Positions 26,092 through 34,523 of a stretch of 64,000 nucleotides of DNA are shown one piece after another. The stretch spans positions 124,001 to 188,000 of the forward strand of contig NZ_JACOPX010000010.1 in assembly GCF_015461835.1 (NCBI RefSeq). The letters are read 5' to 3'. The position numbers and the translations under genes were made by a program. Below the pieces are notes generated by a model. The model made no database searches, had not been told where the DNA came from, and saw only the letters and a program-made list of their open reading frames with translations. Position 1 is the first letter of the stretch. Each line of letters starts with the position of its first letter. The DNA comes from Pseudomonas neuropathica (GTDB lineage Bacteria; Pseudomonadota; Gammaproteobacteria; Pseudomonadales; Pseudomonadaceae).

Positions 26092-26601
26092 ATGACTGAA
26101 GCAGCGACGCCATCGCCGCAGCACCTGCACGAACTGTATCGCGATCACCGAGGCTGGCTGGAAACCTGGCTGCGGCGGCGCATGGGCAATGCCTGGGATG
26201 CGGCGGACCTGAGCCAAGACACGTTCTTGCGCGTACTCTGCAGTGCGCAACCGATCGCCGACATGCGCGAGCCGCGCGCGTATTTGCTGACGGTGGGCAA
26301 ACGCCTGCTGAGCAATTTCTACACCCGCCGCAGTCTGGAAAAAGCCTACCTCGAAGCCCTCGCGCAATTGCCTGAGGAGTGCGTGCCGTCGCCCGAACAG
26401 CGCTGGCTGCTGCTGGAAACCCTGCAAGCGCTGGATGAACTGCTCGATGGTTTGCCCCGAACTGTGCGCCGGGCGTTTTTGTGGAGTCAGCTTGAAGGCC
26501 TCGGTTACCGCGAAATCGCCGAGCGCTTGCAGGTCTCAGAACGCACAATAAAACGTTATATGGCGCAGGCTTACGAGCATTGTTTGATGTTGGATCTATG
26601 A
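26092..26601 (+). CDS. FecI-type ECF sigma factor
   Basis: Extracytoplasmic-function sigma factor that should direct RNA polymerase to the promoter of the adjacent receptor gene. 169 residues: region 2 (HELYRDHRGWLETWLRRRMG ... DLSQDTFLRV) and region 4 (VRRAFLWSQLEGLGYREIAERL, SERTIKRYMAQA). An in-frame TTG at 26062 exists, but the ATG at 26092 gives the normal length. Its TGA overlaps the FecR-type ATG, so the pair is translationally coupled. Confidence 0.92.
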   Translation: MTEAATPSPQHLHELYRDHRGWLETWLRRRMGNAWDAADLSQDTFLRVLCSAQPIADMREPRAYLLTVGKRLLSNFYTRRSLEKAYLEALAQLPEECVPSPEQRWLLLETLQALDELLDGLPRTVRRAFLWSQLEGLGYREIAERLQVSERTIKRYMAQAYEHCLMLDL

Positions 26602-27548
26602 TGCGTGTCGCGCCCAGCACCGAAGCGCGTGAAGTCGCCCGTGCCGCCGCACAGTGGTTGGCATTGCTCGAATCTGGCGAGGCCAGTGAAGCCGATCACG
26701 TGCGACTGAAGCACTGGCGCGACAGCGATAGCCGCCATGAAAACGCCTGGCAGAAGATTCAATCGTTGCGTCAGCGCTTTTCCAGTCTGCCGACAGAATT
26801 GGCCATGGCCACACTCGATCGCCCGGATCTGGCGCGGCGGGCAGCATTGAAAAGGGCGCTGGGGCTGGCGGCTTTGGTGCCTACGGCGTGGTTGATCGGT
26901 CGCCAGTTGCCGCTCGACGTCTGGCGCGCGGATTTGCAGACTTCCACCGGCGAACACACGCGAACACGGCTGGCCGACGGCAGCAACTTGCAACTGAACA
27001 CCGCCAGTGCGGTGAACGTCGATCTGGCCAGCCGTCAGTTGACGTTGGTGCGCGGCGAAATGGCGCTCAACGTTCCGGGTAGCACGGCGTTGACGGTCAA
27101 CGCGCCGTACGGTCGGATCATTGTCAGCCGCAGCGAAGTCTGCGTGCGCCTCAACGAGCGTGACTGCAACGTGTCGGTGGTCAGCGGCTCGGTGCAATTG
27201 CAGCCGTTGCACGGCCCGGCACTTTGGTTGAGCGCCGGGCAACAGGTCAATCTGCACGCTTCCGGCGCCAGGCCGGTCGCGCTGTTCGACGCCAAAATGC
27301 CGGGCTGGCGTGACGGTGTGTTGATGGCACAAAACCAGCCGTTGGGGGATTTTCTTCGCGAGTTGAGCCGTTATCGCTCGGGGCTCCTGCGCTGGGAGCC
27401 AGCACTTGAACGTCTGCGTGTCACCGGCAGTTTCCGTCTCGACGACACCGATAAAGTGCTGGCGCTGCTGGCGGCGAGCCTGCCGTTGGAGGTCCATTCG
27501 CGCACGCGTTTCTGGGTAACGCTGACGCCGCGAAAAAATATCGTCTGA
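26598..27548 (+). CDS. FecR-type anti-sigma / sigma regulator
   Basis: Inner-membrane regulator that passes the occupancy signal of the receptor to the ECF sigma factor. About 316 residues: N-terminal DUF4880/FecR_N domain with the tryptophans typical of the sigma-binding part (AAQWLALLESGEAS, HENAW), one TM near residues 85-103, then a periplasmic FecR domain (DGSNLQLNTASAVNV onwards) and a C-terminal secretin-like end. Two consecutive ATG codons at 26598 and 26601 are both possible. Middle gene of the sigma-FecR-receptor unit. Confidence 0.92.
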   Translation: MMRVAPSTEAREVARAAAQWLALLESGEASEADHVRLKHWRDSDSRHENAWQKIQSLRQRFSSLPTELAMATLDRPDLARRAALKRALGLAALVPTAWLIGRQLPLDVWRADLQTSTGEHTRTRLADGSNLQLNTASAVNVDLASRQLTLVRGEMALNVPGSTALTVNAPYGRIIVSRSEVCVRLNERDCNVSVVSGSVQLQPLHGPALWLSAGQQVNLHASGARPVALFDAKMPGWRDGVLMAQNQPLGDFLRELSRYRSGLLRWEPALERLRVTGSFRLDDTDKVLALLAASLPLEVHSRTRFWVTLTPRKNIV

Positions 27549-27615
27549 AGCCTGTCCCTTTTTTTCGCCTCACCGGTCATTGCAGGTAAGTGAACAAAAT
27601 CGAGAGCTTCTTCCA

Positions 27616-30018
27616 ATGCCCGCAGTATTCCCAAGTCGTTTGCGTCCGTTGTTGCAGTTGAGCCTCCTGCTGAGCCTGAGTGCCAGCCCTGTGTTGATCC
27701 AGTCCAGTTGGGCCGAAGACGCCGCTCGGCGCAGTTATCAGGTGCCGGCCGGCAGCCTCAGTGCCGCGTTGACAAGATTTGCCGGTTTGGCCGGGGTCAA
27801 TCTGTCGGTGGATCCGGCGCTGGTCAGCGGGCGCAACAGTAATGGTTTGTCCGGCGAATTTGGCGTGGAGGAGGGGTTCGCTCGCTTGTTGCTGGGTTCC
27901 GGTCTGCAACTGCAACCGCTGGGCGAGCAGGCCTACACATTGATTCCAGCCGCCGAGGGCAGCAGCCTGCAACTGGCGCCGACGTCGATTCTCGGTGCCA
28001 CCGGTTCCAGCGATGCCGATGTGTTTGCCGGCGGCCAAGTCGCGCGGCGTGGCTCGCAGGGTTTGCTGGGGTCGAAAGACTTCATGGAAACCCCGTTCAG
28101 CATGACCACCTACACCAGCGAGGCGGTAAAGAATCAGCAGGCGCGCACCTTGGGCGATCTGATTTCCAGCGATCCATCGGTGCGTGCGACGAACCCGGCC
28201 GGTGGTCGCTACGAGCAGTTCACCATCCGTGGTTTCAGCCTGTTCAACAGCGACGTGGCGTACAACGGGCTCTATGGCGTGCTGCCGACGTACACCATTG
28301 ACATGGAAATGGCCGATCGCGTCGACATCCTCAAAGGCCCGAGCCAGCTCATCAACGGTATTTCGCCCCGAGGCAGTGTAGGCGGGGGCATCAACGTGGT
28401 GCCCAAACGTGCCACCGACAAACCGATCACCTCGCTGACGGCCAATTACGCGTCGAACAATCAGGTCGGCGGCGCGGTGGATGTCGGCCGGCGGTTCGGT
28501 GAGGACAACCAGTTCGGCCTGCGCTTCAACGGCGTCAAGCAGTCCGGTGATACCGAGTGGGATCATCAAAGTGTCGACCGTGACATGGCCGTGCTCGGCC
28601 TGGACTTTCGCGGTGAGCGGTTAAGGCTTTCGACCGACATCGGCCACACCGAGCGCGATACCGACGCGCCGCAAGAGCGCGTGCAAGTCGCGGCCAATGC
28701 CAAGGTTCCGAGCGCGAACAAGGTGCATCGCAACTACGCACAACCGTGGACTCAGGCGAAAACCGAGGACACCTTCGGCACGTTCAACGCCGAGTTTGAT
28801 GTCAGTGATTCGGTGATGGTCTACGGCGGTGTCGGTGCTCGCAAAAGCAATCACGACTTCCTTCGACATGCGGTTTCCGTCACCAACGATGCCGGTGTTT
28901 TCAGCGTTCAACCGCGTGATTTCACCCGCGACGAGAATGTCCGTACCGCCACCGCCGGCGTGCGCAACTGGTTCCATACCGGGCCGGTGAGCCATGAAGT
29001 CAATCTGGCGGCCAGCTACTTTTATATGGATTTCGAGAATGGTGGCGCGCGTTACGCGGCAGGGCGCAGCAACCTGTATGACCCGGTGGAAACCGCCAAA
29101 CCCGGTACGCCGACACGCAATGACGCCAAGGTCTACACCGAAAACCGCTTCAGCGGCGTGGCGTTGTCCGACACCCTGGGTTTTTTCGACGATCGATTGC
29201 TGCTGACCCTCGGCGCTCGCTGGCAGCGAGTGAAAGTCGATGACTGGAGCGATGACATCAAAGGTGACACCGCTTACGACGAAGAAAAGGTTTCGCCCTC
29301 GGGCGGGATTCTGTTCAAGGCGACTGACAAACTGTCGTTGTACGCCAACTACATGGAAGGTTTGAGCCAAGGCAAGATCGCGCCGTCGACCTCAGTGAAC
29401 GAGGATGAGATCTTCCCGCCATTCATCAGCCGTCAGGTTGAAGTCGGCGCCAAGTACGACGCGGGCGCCTATGCTTTGACGGCTGCAGTGTTCCGCATCA
29501 AGCAGCCAGCCTATGAAACCAACGCCAGCACGCGGGTTTTCGGGCCCAATGGCAAGCGCGAGAACAATGGCGTGGAGCTGAGCGTGTTCGGCGAACCGCT
29601 CAAAGGTTTCCGTTTACTTGGCGGCGTGATGTACATCGACAGCGAGCTGACCCATACCACCAACGGCACGTTCGACGGCAATCGTGCGCCGGCGACGCCG
29701 AAATACAACGTCAATCTCGGCGCCGAGTGGGACGTGCCGACGGTGCAGGGGCTGACGTTGACAGGGCGGGGCATTTATTCCAGTTCGCAGTATCTGGATC
29801 AGTCGAACGACAAGGAAATCGACTCTTGGGAGCGCTTCGACGTAGGTACGCGGTACGCCTTCAAAGTCGATGAGAAAACCATCACCCTGCGCGCCAACGT
29901 CGAGAACGTGCTGGATAAACGCTACTGGAGTTCGGCAGGCGCTTCGGATGACAGTGAACCGGGGCTGACGTTGTCGACACCGAGAACTTATCTGCTTTCA
30001 GCGACGGTGGATTTCTGA
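27616..30018 (+). CDS. TonB-dependent siderophore receptor with STN signalling domain
   Basis: Outer-membrane transducer for a ferric siderophore. 800 residues: signal peptide to about residue 34, STN domain about 36-105 (SYQVPAGSLSAALTRFAGLAGV), plug domain (TYTSEAVKNQQARTLGDLIS ... VDILKGPSQLING), then a 22-strand barrel ending in a terminal phenylalanine (TYLLSATVDF), as outer-membrane porins do. The STN domain plus the upstream sigma and FecR genes indicate cell-surface signalling. The siderophore cannot be named from sequence. The frame remains open after its stop for 40 more codons (see 30019-30141). Confidence 0.93.
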   Translation: MPAVFPSRLRPLLQLSLLLSLSASPVLIQSSWAEDAARRSYQVPAGSLSAALTRFAGLAGVNLSVDPALVSGRNSNGLSGEFGVEEGFARLLLGSGLQLQPLGEQAYTLIPAAEGSSLQLAPTSILGATGSSDADVFAGGQVARRGSQGLLGSKDFMETPFSMTTYTSEAVKNQQARTLGDLISSDPSVRATNPAGGRYEQFTIRGFSLFNSDVAYNGLYGVLPTYTIDMEMADRVDILKGPSQLINGISPRGSVGGGINVVPKRATDKPITSLTANYASNNQVGGAVDVGRRFGEDNQFGLRFNGVKQSGDTEWDHQSVDRDMAVLGLDFRGERLRLSTDIGHTERDTDAPQERVQVAANAKVPSANKVHRNYAQPWTQAKTEDTFGTFNAEFDVSDSVMVYGGVGARKSNHDFLRHAVSVTNDAGVFSVQPRDFTRDENVRTATAGVRNWFHTGPVSHEVNLAASYFYMDFENGGARYAAGRSNLYDPVETAKPGTPTRNDAKVYTENRFSGVALSDTLGFFDDRLLLTLGARWQRVKVDDWSDDIKGDTAYDEEKVSPSGGILFKATDKLSLYANYMEGLSQGKIAPSTSVNEDEIFPPFISRQVEVGAKYDAGAYALTAAVFRIKQPAYETNASTRVFGPNGKRENNGVELSVFGEPLKGFRLLGGVMYIDSELTHTTNGTFDGNRAPATPKYNVNLGAEWDVPTVQGLTLTGRGIYSSSQYLDQSNDKEIDSWERFDVGTRYAFKVDEKTITLRANVENVLDKRYWSSAGASDDSEPGLTLSTPRTYLLSATVDF

Positions 30019-30141
30019 TTCCACTCGGAAAATCAAAAGCGTGCTCAGCGAGCTGACCTCCGAATCAGAGACGGTAAGTGGGGTTACAAGCATGAAAACA
30101 TATACTACTTCGAAGACGATGGCGTCGCTTGCGAGTTGTAA
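30019..30141 (+). pseudogene. in-frame 40-codon remnant after the receptor stop
   Basis: Directly after the receptor TGA, in the same frame, 40 sense codons run to a TAA at 30139. The last third (GKWGYKHENIYYFEDDG, then VACEL) looks like genuine protein, with clustered aromatic and charged residues, and its base composition is AT-richer than the receptor gene. There is no suitable start codon or ribosome site, so I read it as the 3' end of a deleted gene whose identity I do not recognise. It could also be chance. Confidence 0.35.
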
Positions 30142-30203
30142 AGAATTCCCACCGCTGTCAAGCTTGCAAATTCGTCGTTCGTCTTCGATATGCGCTTAAC
30201 TAC

Positions 30204-30221
30204 ACTAAATGGTCGTTTAGT
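30204..30221. promoter_or_regulatory. TetR-type operator-like palindrome before the cupin gene
   Basis: ACTAAA-TGGTCG-TTTAGT, perfect 6-bp arms around a 6-bp centre. It sits immediately before a TATAAA (30227-30232) that could serve as a -10 element of the cupin gene, about 40 nt ahead of its start. Palindromes of this kind are bound by TetR-family repressors; no such gene is in this window. Confidence 0.45.
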
Positions 30222-30261
30222 TGAGCTATAAAAAACCACCATAAAATCAAGGGAGCGGGCG

Positions 30262-30777
30262 ATGATTCAAGGTAAAGCAAGCGCACAAGACGTGATCAAT
30301 GCGCTGAATCTCGAACCGCATCTCGAAGGCGGCTATTTTCGTAGAACCTATCAGTCAAACCATCGCGACTGGCTCGAAACCGCTGCAGGACCGCGTTACC
30401 TGATGACTTCGATCTACTATCTGCTGACCGAGCAATCACCGGTTGGTCAGTTTCATTTCAATGAGTCTGACATCCTGCATTATTTCCACTTGGGCGACGC
30501 ACTCGAATACAGCCTGATCCATGCGGACGGTTCATTGCAGACAATCATCATGGGCAACGATGTTCTCGCAGGACAGTGTTTGCAATTGCACGTACCGGGT
30601 GGCATCTGGAAAGCATCACGATTGCTGGACGGGACAAACGGATTTGGATTGATCAGTGAAGCGGTTTCGCCAGGATTTGATTTTGCCGACATGGAGATGG
30701 GGAATCGCCAGAAGCTCACGACAGCGTTTCCACAGCATCGAGCGTTGATTGAAAAGCTGACGCGGGATGAGGATTGA
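30262..30777 (+). CDS. DUF985 (Cupin_5) family protein
   Basis: 171-residue single-domain cupin. Strongly recognisable family sequence: LEPHLEGGYFRRTYQS at the N-terminus, then GQFHFNESDILHYFHLGDALEY containing the likely metal-site histidines and acids, and GFDFADMEMGNRQKLTTAFP at the C-terminus. The enzymatic role of this family is not established. AAGGGAG lies about 7 nt before the ATG. It lies in an AT-richer patch between the receptor and the xylose genes and has its own putative operator. Confidence 0.88.
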   Translation: MIQGKASAQDVINALNLEPHLEGGYFRRTYQSNHRDWLETAAGPRYLMTSIYYLLTEQSPVGQFHFNESDILHYFHLGDALEYSLIHADGSLQTIIMGNDVLAGQCLQLHVPGGIWKASRLLDGTNGFGLISEAVSPGFDFADMEMGNRQKLTTAFPQHRALIEKLTRDED

Positions 30778-30924
30778 GCGATGCAGATTCAGAGGATTAT
30801 CAGGCTGGAGGGAAAGCCGGTTTGGAGCATTGCAGGAGAATGAAATCTTGCGGGCAACGTGGTTAATCTCGAAACATCTTGTTACGTGTAATGTATATTA
30901 TGTTAAATCATGTCAATTGATCCA

Positions 30925-31020
30925 TACAGCTTCGTTCTACCGCTGGGCTACTCATTCAACCTTGATGGTTCAATGATGTATCAAGCGTTCGCCATCATGT
31001 TCATTGCCCAAGCCTACAAC
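30925..31020 (+). pseudogene. fragment of a dicarboxylate/amino acid:cation symporter (DAACS) gene
   Basis: 32 codons encode a stretch containing VLPLGYSFNLDGSMMYQ followed by AFAIMFIAQAYN, the conserved HP2/TM7-TM8 signature of sodium- or proton-coupled dicarboxylate/amino-acid symporters. Nothing on either side continues the match: a start-like ATG at 30910 adds only five unrelated residues, and after the AYN the frame becomes unrelated. It is therefore the surviving piece of a gene normally over 400 codons long. The 3' half overlaps, antisense, the end of the dTMP-kinase-like gene. Confidence 0.75.
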
Positions 31021-31644
31021 GTCGACGACGTTCAACCCAAGCACCTCATAGACCCGAGAAACCACCAGCATCGTCGCCTCCTCAACCGTTCCTTCATTAC
31101 GGCACAACATCCAACCGTGATCCTTGACCGCTTGCTCGAACATTTCCGTACACGCCACATGCTCTGCGTGCTTCTGGATCACAGTGCCGCCCAGTCCTCG
31201 TGATCGGTTGGCAGCTCTGGCCCATGAAATATCCGGATCGGTGACGACGCCGACATGCAGATCTGGCACCCGCACATCTCGCTCCATATTCAATTGAAGA
31301 ATCTCGGCAAACGGGATGGTCTGGCGAAACGCGGCATCCGAGGGATACCAGCGATCGATCAGGATGATGCTGTCCAGCGGCTGCTTCGTCAGAACGTTCT
31401 GGGAGATCCAGCGACGGCTATCCGCAAGGCGCTGACACACAGCCCACTCCAGATCCCGGCAAGGATTTCTCGCCAGAGTGTTGACCAAGGCCATGGTTTC
31501 CCCCCTGAACGGATCGCTTTTTCTCTCGCAAAGCCGGATGACTTTCTGGTTGCCCGCCCTCAGTACTTGCGTAACGGCCTCCAACAGTGTGGTTTTGCCG
31601 GTGCCTTTGGGCCCATCCAGAGAAACGAACAGCGGACGATTCAT
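30970..31644 (-). CDS. dTMP-kinase-like P-loop NTPase
   Basis: 224 residues. The P-loop GPKGTGKTT lies at residues 10-18, followed by a DRWYPSDAAFRQ segment equivalent to the DR-motif of thymidylate kinases and a basic LID-like region (RAANRSRGLGG). Such stand-alone relatives phosphorylate nucleotides other than dTMP in some cases, so the substrate is open. The last 16 codons are antisense to the symporter fragment, so the present C-terminus was formed by that junction. The ribosome site is weak. It faces the opposite way from the cupin gene and lies just ahead of the xylR 3' end. Confidence 0.75.
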   Translation of the reverse strand: MNRPLFVSLDGPKGTGKTTLLEAVTQVLRAGNQKVIRLCERKSDPFRGETMALVNTLARNPCRDLEWAVCQRLADSRRWISQNVLTKQPLDSIILIDRWYPSDAAFRQTIPFAEILQLNMERDVRVPDLHVGVVTDPDISWARAANRSRGLGGTVIQKHAEHVACTEMFEQAVKDHGWMLCRNEGTVEEATMLVVSRVYEVLGLNVVDVVGLGNEHDGERLIHH

Positions 31645-31701
31645 TGTTCACGCAACAATCAAGACATTGATGCCCACTCTAACCTCATTTCCGCCATTCC
31701 A

Positions 31702-32883
31702 TCAGCGCATCCCTGCCCCTTGCTGATACTCCCGCGGCGTACAGCCAAACTCCCGGCGAAACACCGTGTGCAGATACTGCGCAGATTTAAACCCGCAACT
31801 GCGCGCAACGTCGGCGATCACCGAGTCAGTATTTTTCAATCCGCTGGTGGCCGCTGCCAGTTTGAAACGCAGGATCTCGTCATGCACGCTGCAGCCTCGC
31901 TCGGCGCGGAAATGCGCTTCGAGTGATGAACGCGACACACCGACATACGCCGCCACCTGCGCCGTTTTGATGCCCTGGCAAGCGTATTGACGGATGAACA
32001 GCAGCGCTTGCATGACGTAGGGATTGCCCAAAGGCTGGTGCAAGCTCGACACCTGCACGTTGACTGCATCGGGAGGAATCAGGATTTGTGTACCGGTGGA
32101 CGGCATGCCATGGAGCATCTGATGGAGTAATTGCGCGGCGGTACGGCCCATGGTTTCTGTGCCCTGAATGACCGAGCTCAGCGGCACGCGGGTCAGGCTG
32201 CGGGTCAGCGGGTCGTTGTCGATGCCGATCAAGGCCACTTGCTCCGGTACGGCGATGCCGGCAGTCAGACAGGCTTGCAGCAACTGGCGCGCACGGGCGT
32301 CGCTGACGGCGATGATGCCGATGGGTTTGGGCAGGCTTTGCAGCCAGGCGATCAGTTGTTCGACGGCGCTGTCCCACAGCGGTGCGCTGGTGCCCATGCC
32401 GCGATAGATTTCGCCGTGCAGACCATCGCGCTTCATCAATTTGCGAAAGGCTTTTTCGCGCTCTTGCGCCCAGCGATTGGCCTGCGCTTCAGGCAGGCTG
32501 AAGCAGGCGAAACGCTGCAGTCCCGCTTCGATCAAATGCGTGTAGGCCAACGTTATCAGTGCGTTGTTATCGGTGGCGACGTAGGGAATCGCTTTCGGAT
32601 AGGCGCGCTTATCCTCGTACGAGCCCCCTACTGCCACCACCGGCAACTGAATGTCGGCCAACGCCTCGCCAATCAGCGGATCGTCGAAGTCGGCGATGAT
32701 CCCGTCGCCCTGCCAGCGCTCGATGCCTTTCAAACGACAGAGAAAATCCTCTTCCAGAAACAGGTCCCAGGAAGCGCGGGTGCTGCTCAGGTAGTTGCCG
32801 ATGCCGCTGATGATGCCACGGTCGTAGATCTTGCTGCCGTTGAACAACAGAGCGATGCGGTGAACAGGCGGTACGGTTTTCAT
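31702..32883 (-). CDS. xylR: D-xylose-responsive regulator XylR
   Basis: 393-residue AraC-family activator with an N-terminal periplasmic-binding-protein-like sugar domain (RIALLFNGSKIYDRGIISGI to about residue 280) and a C-terminal double helix-turn-helix (about 290-390, VAAYVGVSRSSLEAHFRAERG ... GFKSAQYLHTVFRREFGC). This domain combination is the hallmark of XylR. It diverges from xylA across 175 nt. Expected to bind xylose and activate xylA and xylFGH. Confidence 0.93.
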   Translation of the reverse strand: MKTVPPVHRIALLFNGSKIYDRGIISGIGNYLSSTRASWDLFLEEDFLCRLKGIERWQGDGIIADFDDPLIGEALADIQLPVVAVGGSYEDKRAYPKAIPYVATDNNALITLAYTHLIEAGLQRFACFSLPEAQANRWAQEREKAFRKLMKRDGLHGEIYRGMGTSAPLWDSAVEQLIAWLQSLPKPIGIIAVSDARARQLLQACLTAGIAVPEQVALIGIDNDPLTRSLTRVPLSSVIQGTETMGRTAAQLLHQMLHGMPSTGTQILIPPDAVNVQVSSLHQPLGNPYVMQALLFIRQYACQGIKTAQVAAYVGVSRSSLEAHFRAERGCSVHDEILRFKLAAATSGLKNTDSVIADVARSCGFKSAQYLHTVFRREFGCTPREYQQGAGMR

Positions 32884-33058
32884 TGTTTTTATGCTTGTCC
32901 CGAGCCCCTTGTCACAGAGGCGATTGACACAGACTAGGCGCCTGATCGAAGAAGCTCAATACGCAAAATCGCACTCCGTGTTGATGTTTTTCATAATCAG
33001 CAGGGTCGGGGCCGTTGCTAGTATCGAGACACCGCCAAGAACAACAAGGACAAGGTCC

Positions 33059-34375
33059 ATGCAGTATTTCCCCGATGTCGAGCCGATCCGCTACGAAGGT
33101 CCAGATAGCGATTCCCCCCTCTCCTTTCGTCACTACGACGCCGACAAACTCATCCTCGGCAAACCCATGCGTGAACACCTGCGCATGGCCGCCTGTTACT
33201 GGCACACGTTCGTCTGGCCGGGTTCCGATGTGTTCGGTGCGGGGACGTTCAAGCGCCCTTGGCAACACGTCGGCGATCCCATGGAATTGGCGATCGGCAA
33301 AGCAGCCGCGGCCTTCGAATTCTTCTCCAAACTGGGTATCGACTATTACTGCTTCCATGACACGGACGTCGCCCCGGAAGGCCAGTCACTGAAGGAGTAC
33401 CGCAACCACTTCGCGCAAATGGTCGATCACCTCGAGCGACATCAGGAACAAAGCGGGATCAAGCTGTTGTGGGGCACCGCCAATTGCTTCAGCAACCCGC
33501 GTTTCGCTGCCGGCGCCGCGAGCAACCCCGATCCGGAAGTGTTCGCCTGCGCCGCTGCCCAAGTGTTCAGCGCCATGAACGCGACCCATCGCCTGAAAGG
33601 CGCCAACTACGTGTTGTGGGGCGGCCGCGAAGGCTACGAAACCCTGCTCAATACGGACTTGAAACGTGAACGCGAACAGCTGGGCCGCTTTATGCGCATG
33701 GTGGTCGAGCACAAGCACAAGATCGGTTTCACCGGCGACCTGCTGATCGAACCCAAGCCGCAGGAGCCGACCAAGCACCAATACGATTACGACAGCGCCA
33801 CCGTGTTCGGCTTTCTTCAGCAGTTCGGGCTGGAACACGAAATCAAGGTCAACATCGAAGCCAACCACGCGACCCTGGCCGGGCATAGCTTTCATCACGA
33901 AATTGCGACGGCCGTTTCCCTGGGGATTTTCGGCAGCATCGACGCCAACCGTGGCGATCCGCAAAACGGCTGGGACACCGACCAATTCCCCAACAGCGTC
34001 GAAGAAATGACCCTGGCCACCTATGAAATTCTCAAGGCCGGCGGCTTCAAGAATGGCGGTTTCAACTTCGACTCCAAGGTTCGCCGCCAGAGCCTCGATC
34101 AGATCGATCTGTTCCATGGCCACGTCGGCGCCATGGACGTTCTCGCCCTGTCGCTAGAACGCGCAGCGGCCATGGTGCAGAACGACGAACTGCAACGGCT
34201 CAAGGACCAACGCTACGCCGGTTGGCAGCAGCCGTTCGGGCAGGCGGTGTTGACGGGGGACTTCAACCTTGAATCGTTGGCCGAGCACGCCTTCACCAAC
34301 GAGTTGAACCCGCAAGCCGTCAGCGGCCGCCAGGAAATGCTCGAGAACATCGTCAACCGCTACCTCTATCGCTGA
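33059..34375 (+). CDS. xylA: xylose isomerase
   Basis: Cytoplasmic interconversion of D-xylose and D-xylulose. 438 residues, class II length, from the ATG at 33059 after AACAAGGACAAGG; the frame is open further upstream but that part is non-conserved. Active-site segments: FHDTDVAPEGQSL (catalytic His), DLLIEPKPQEPTKHQYD (metal Glu and Lys), VNIEANHATLAGHSFHHE, and GSIDANRGDPQNGWDTDQFP. xylB (xylulokinase) is not adjacent. Confidence 0.96.
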   Translation: MQYFPDVEPIRYEGPDSDSPLSFRHYDADKLILGKPMREHLRMAACYWHTFVWPGSDVFGAGTFKRPWQHVGDPMELAIGKAAAAFEFFSKLGIDYYCFHDTDVAPEGQSLKEYRNHFAQMVDHLERHQEQSGIKLLWGTANCFSNPRFAAGAASNPDPEVFACAAAQVFSAMNATHRLKGANYVLWGGREGYETLLNTDLKREREQLGRFMRMVVEHKHKIGFTGDLLIEPKPQEPTKHQYDYDSATVFGFLQQFGLEHEIKVNIEANHATLAGHSFHHEIATAVSLGIFGSIDANRGDPQNGWDTDQFPNSVEEMTLATYEILKAGGFKNGGFNFDSKVRRQSLDQIDLFHGHVGAMDVLALSLERAAAMVQNDELQRLKDQRYAGWQQPFGQAVLTGDFNLESLAEHAFTNELNPQAVSGRQEMLENIVNRYLYR

Positions 34376-34409
34376 TCGCTACGAGAATCTGCCGGCGCTT
34401 CGACGCTGT

Positions 34410-34427
34410 GACAATTGCACGACAATT
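34410..34427 (+). promoter_or_regulatory. direct repeat before xylF, possible XylR site
   Basis: GACAATT is repeated exactly with starts 11 bp apart (34410 and 34421), about 100 nt before the xylF ATG. Directly repeated half sites one turn apart suit an AraC-family activator such as XylR. No equivalent repeat was seen before xylA. Confidence 0.35.
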
Positions 34428-34523
34428 CTGTGCCTGCCGCGTCTGCGGATTCTCTACAGTTTTACCAGCCCGATACTCATCGTCAGGCCGTGTCTTTCCA
34501 ACAACAATAAAAGGACGCCCCAC

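Noticed and set aside
31255..31926. 223-codon plus-strand frame opposite the dTMP-kinase-like gene
   Set aside because: The minus strand has a clear P-loop and DRW motif; the plus frame has no recognisable feature and runs on into the antisense of xylR.
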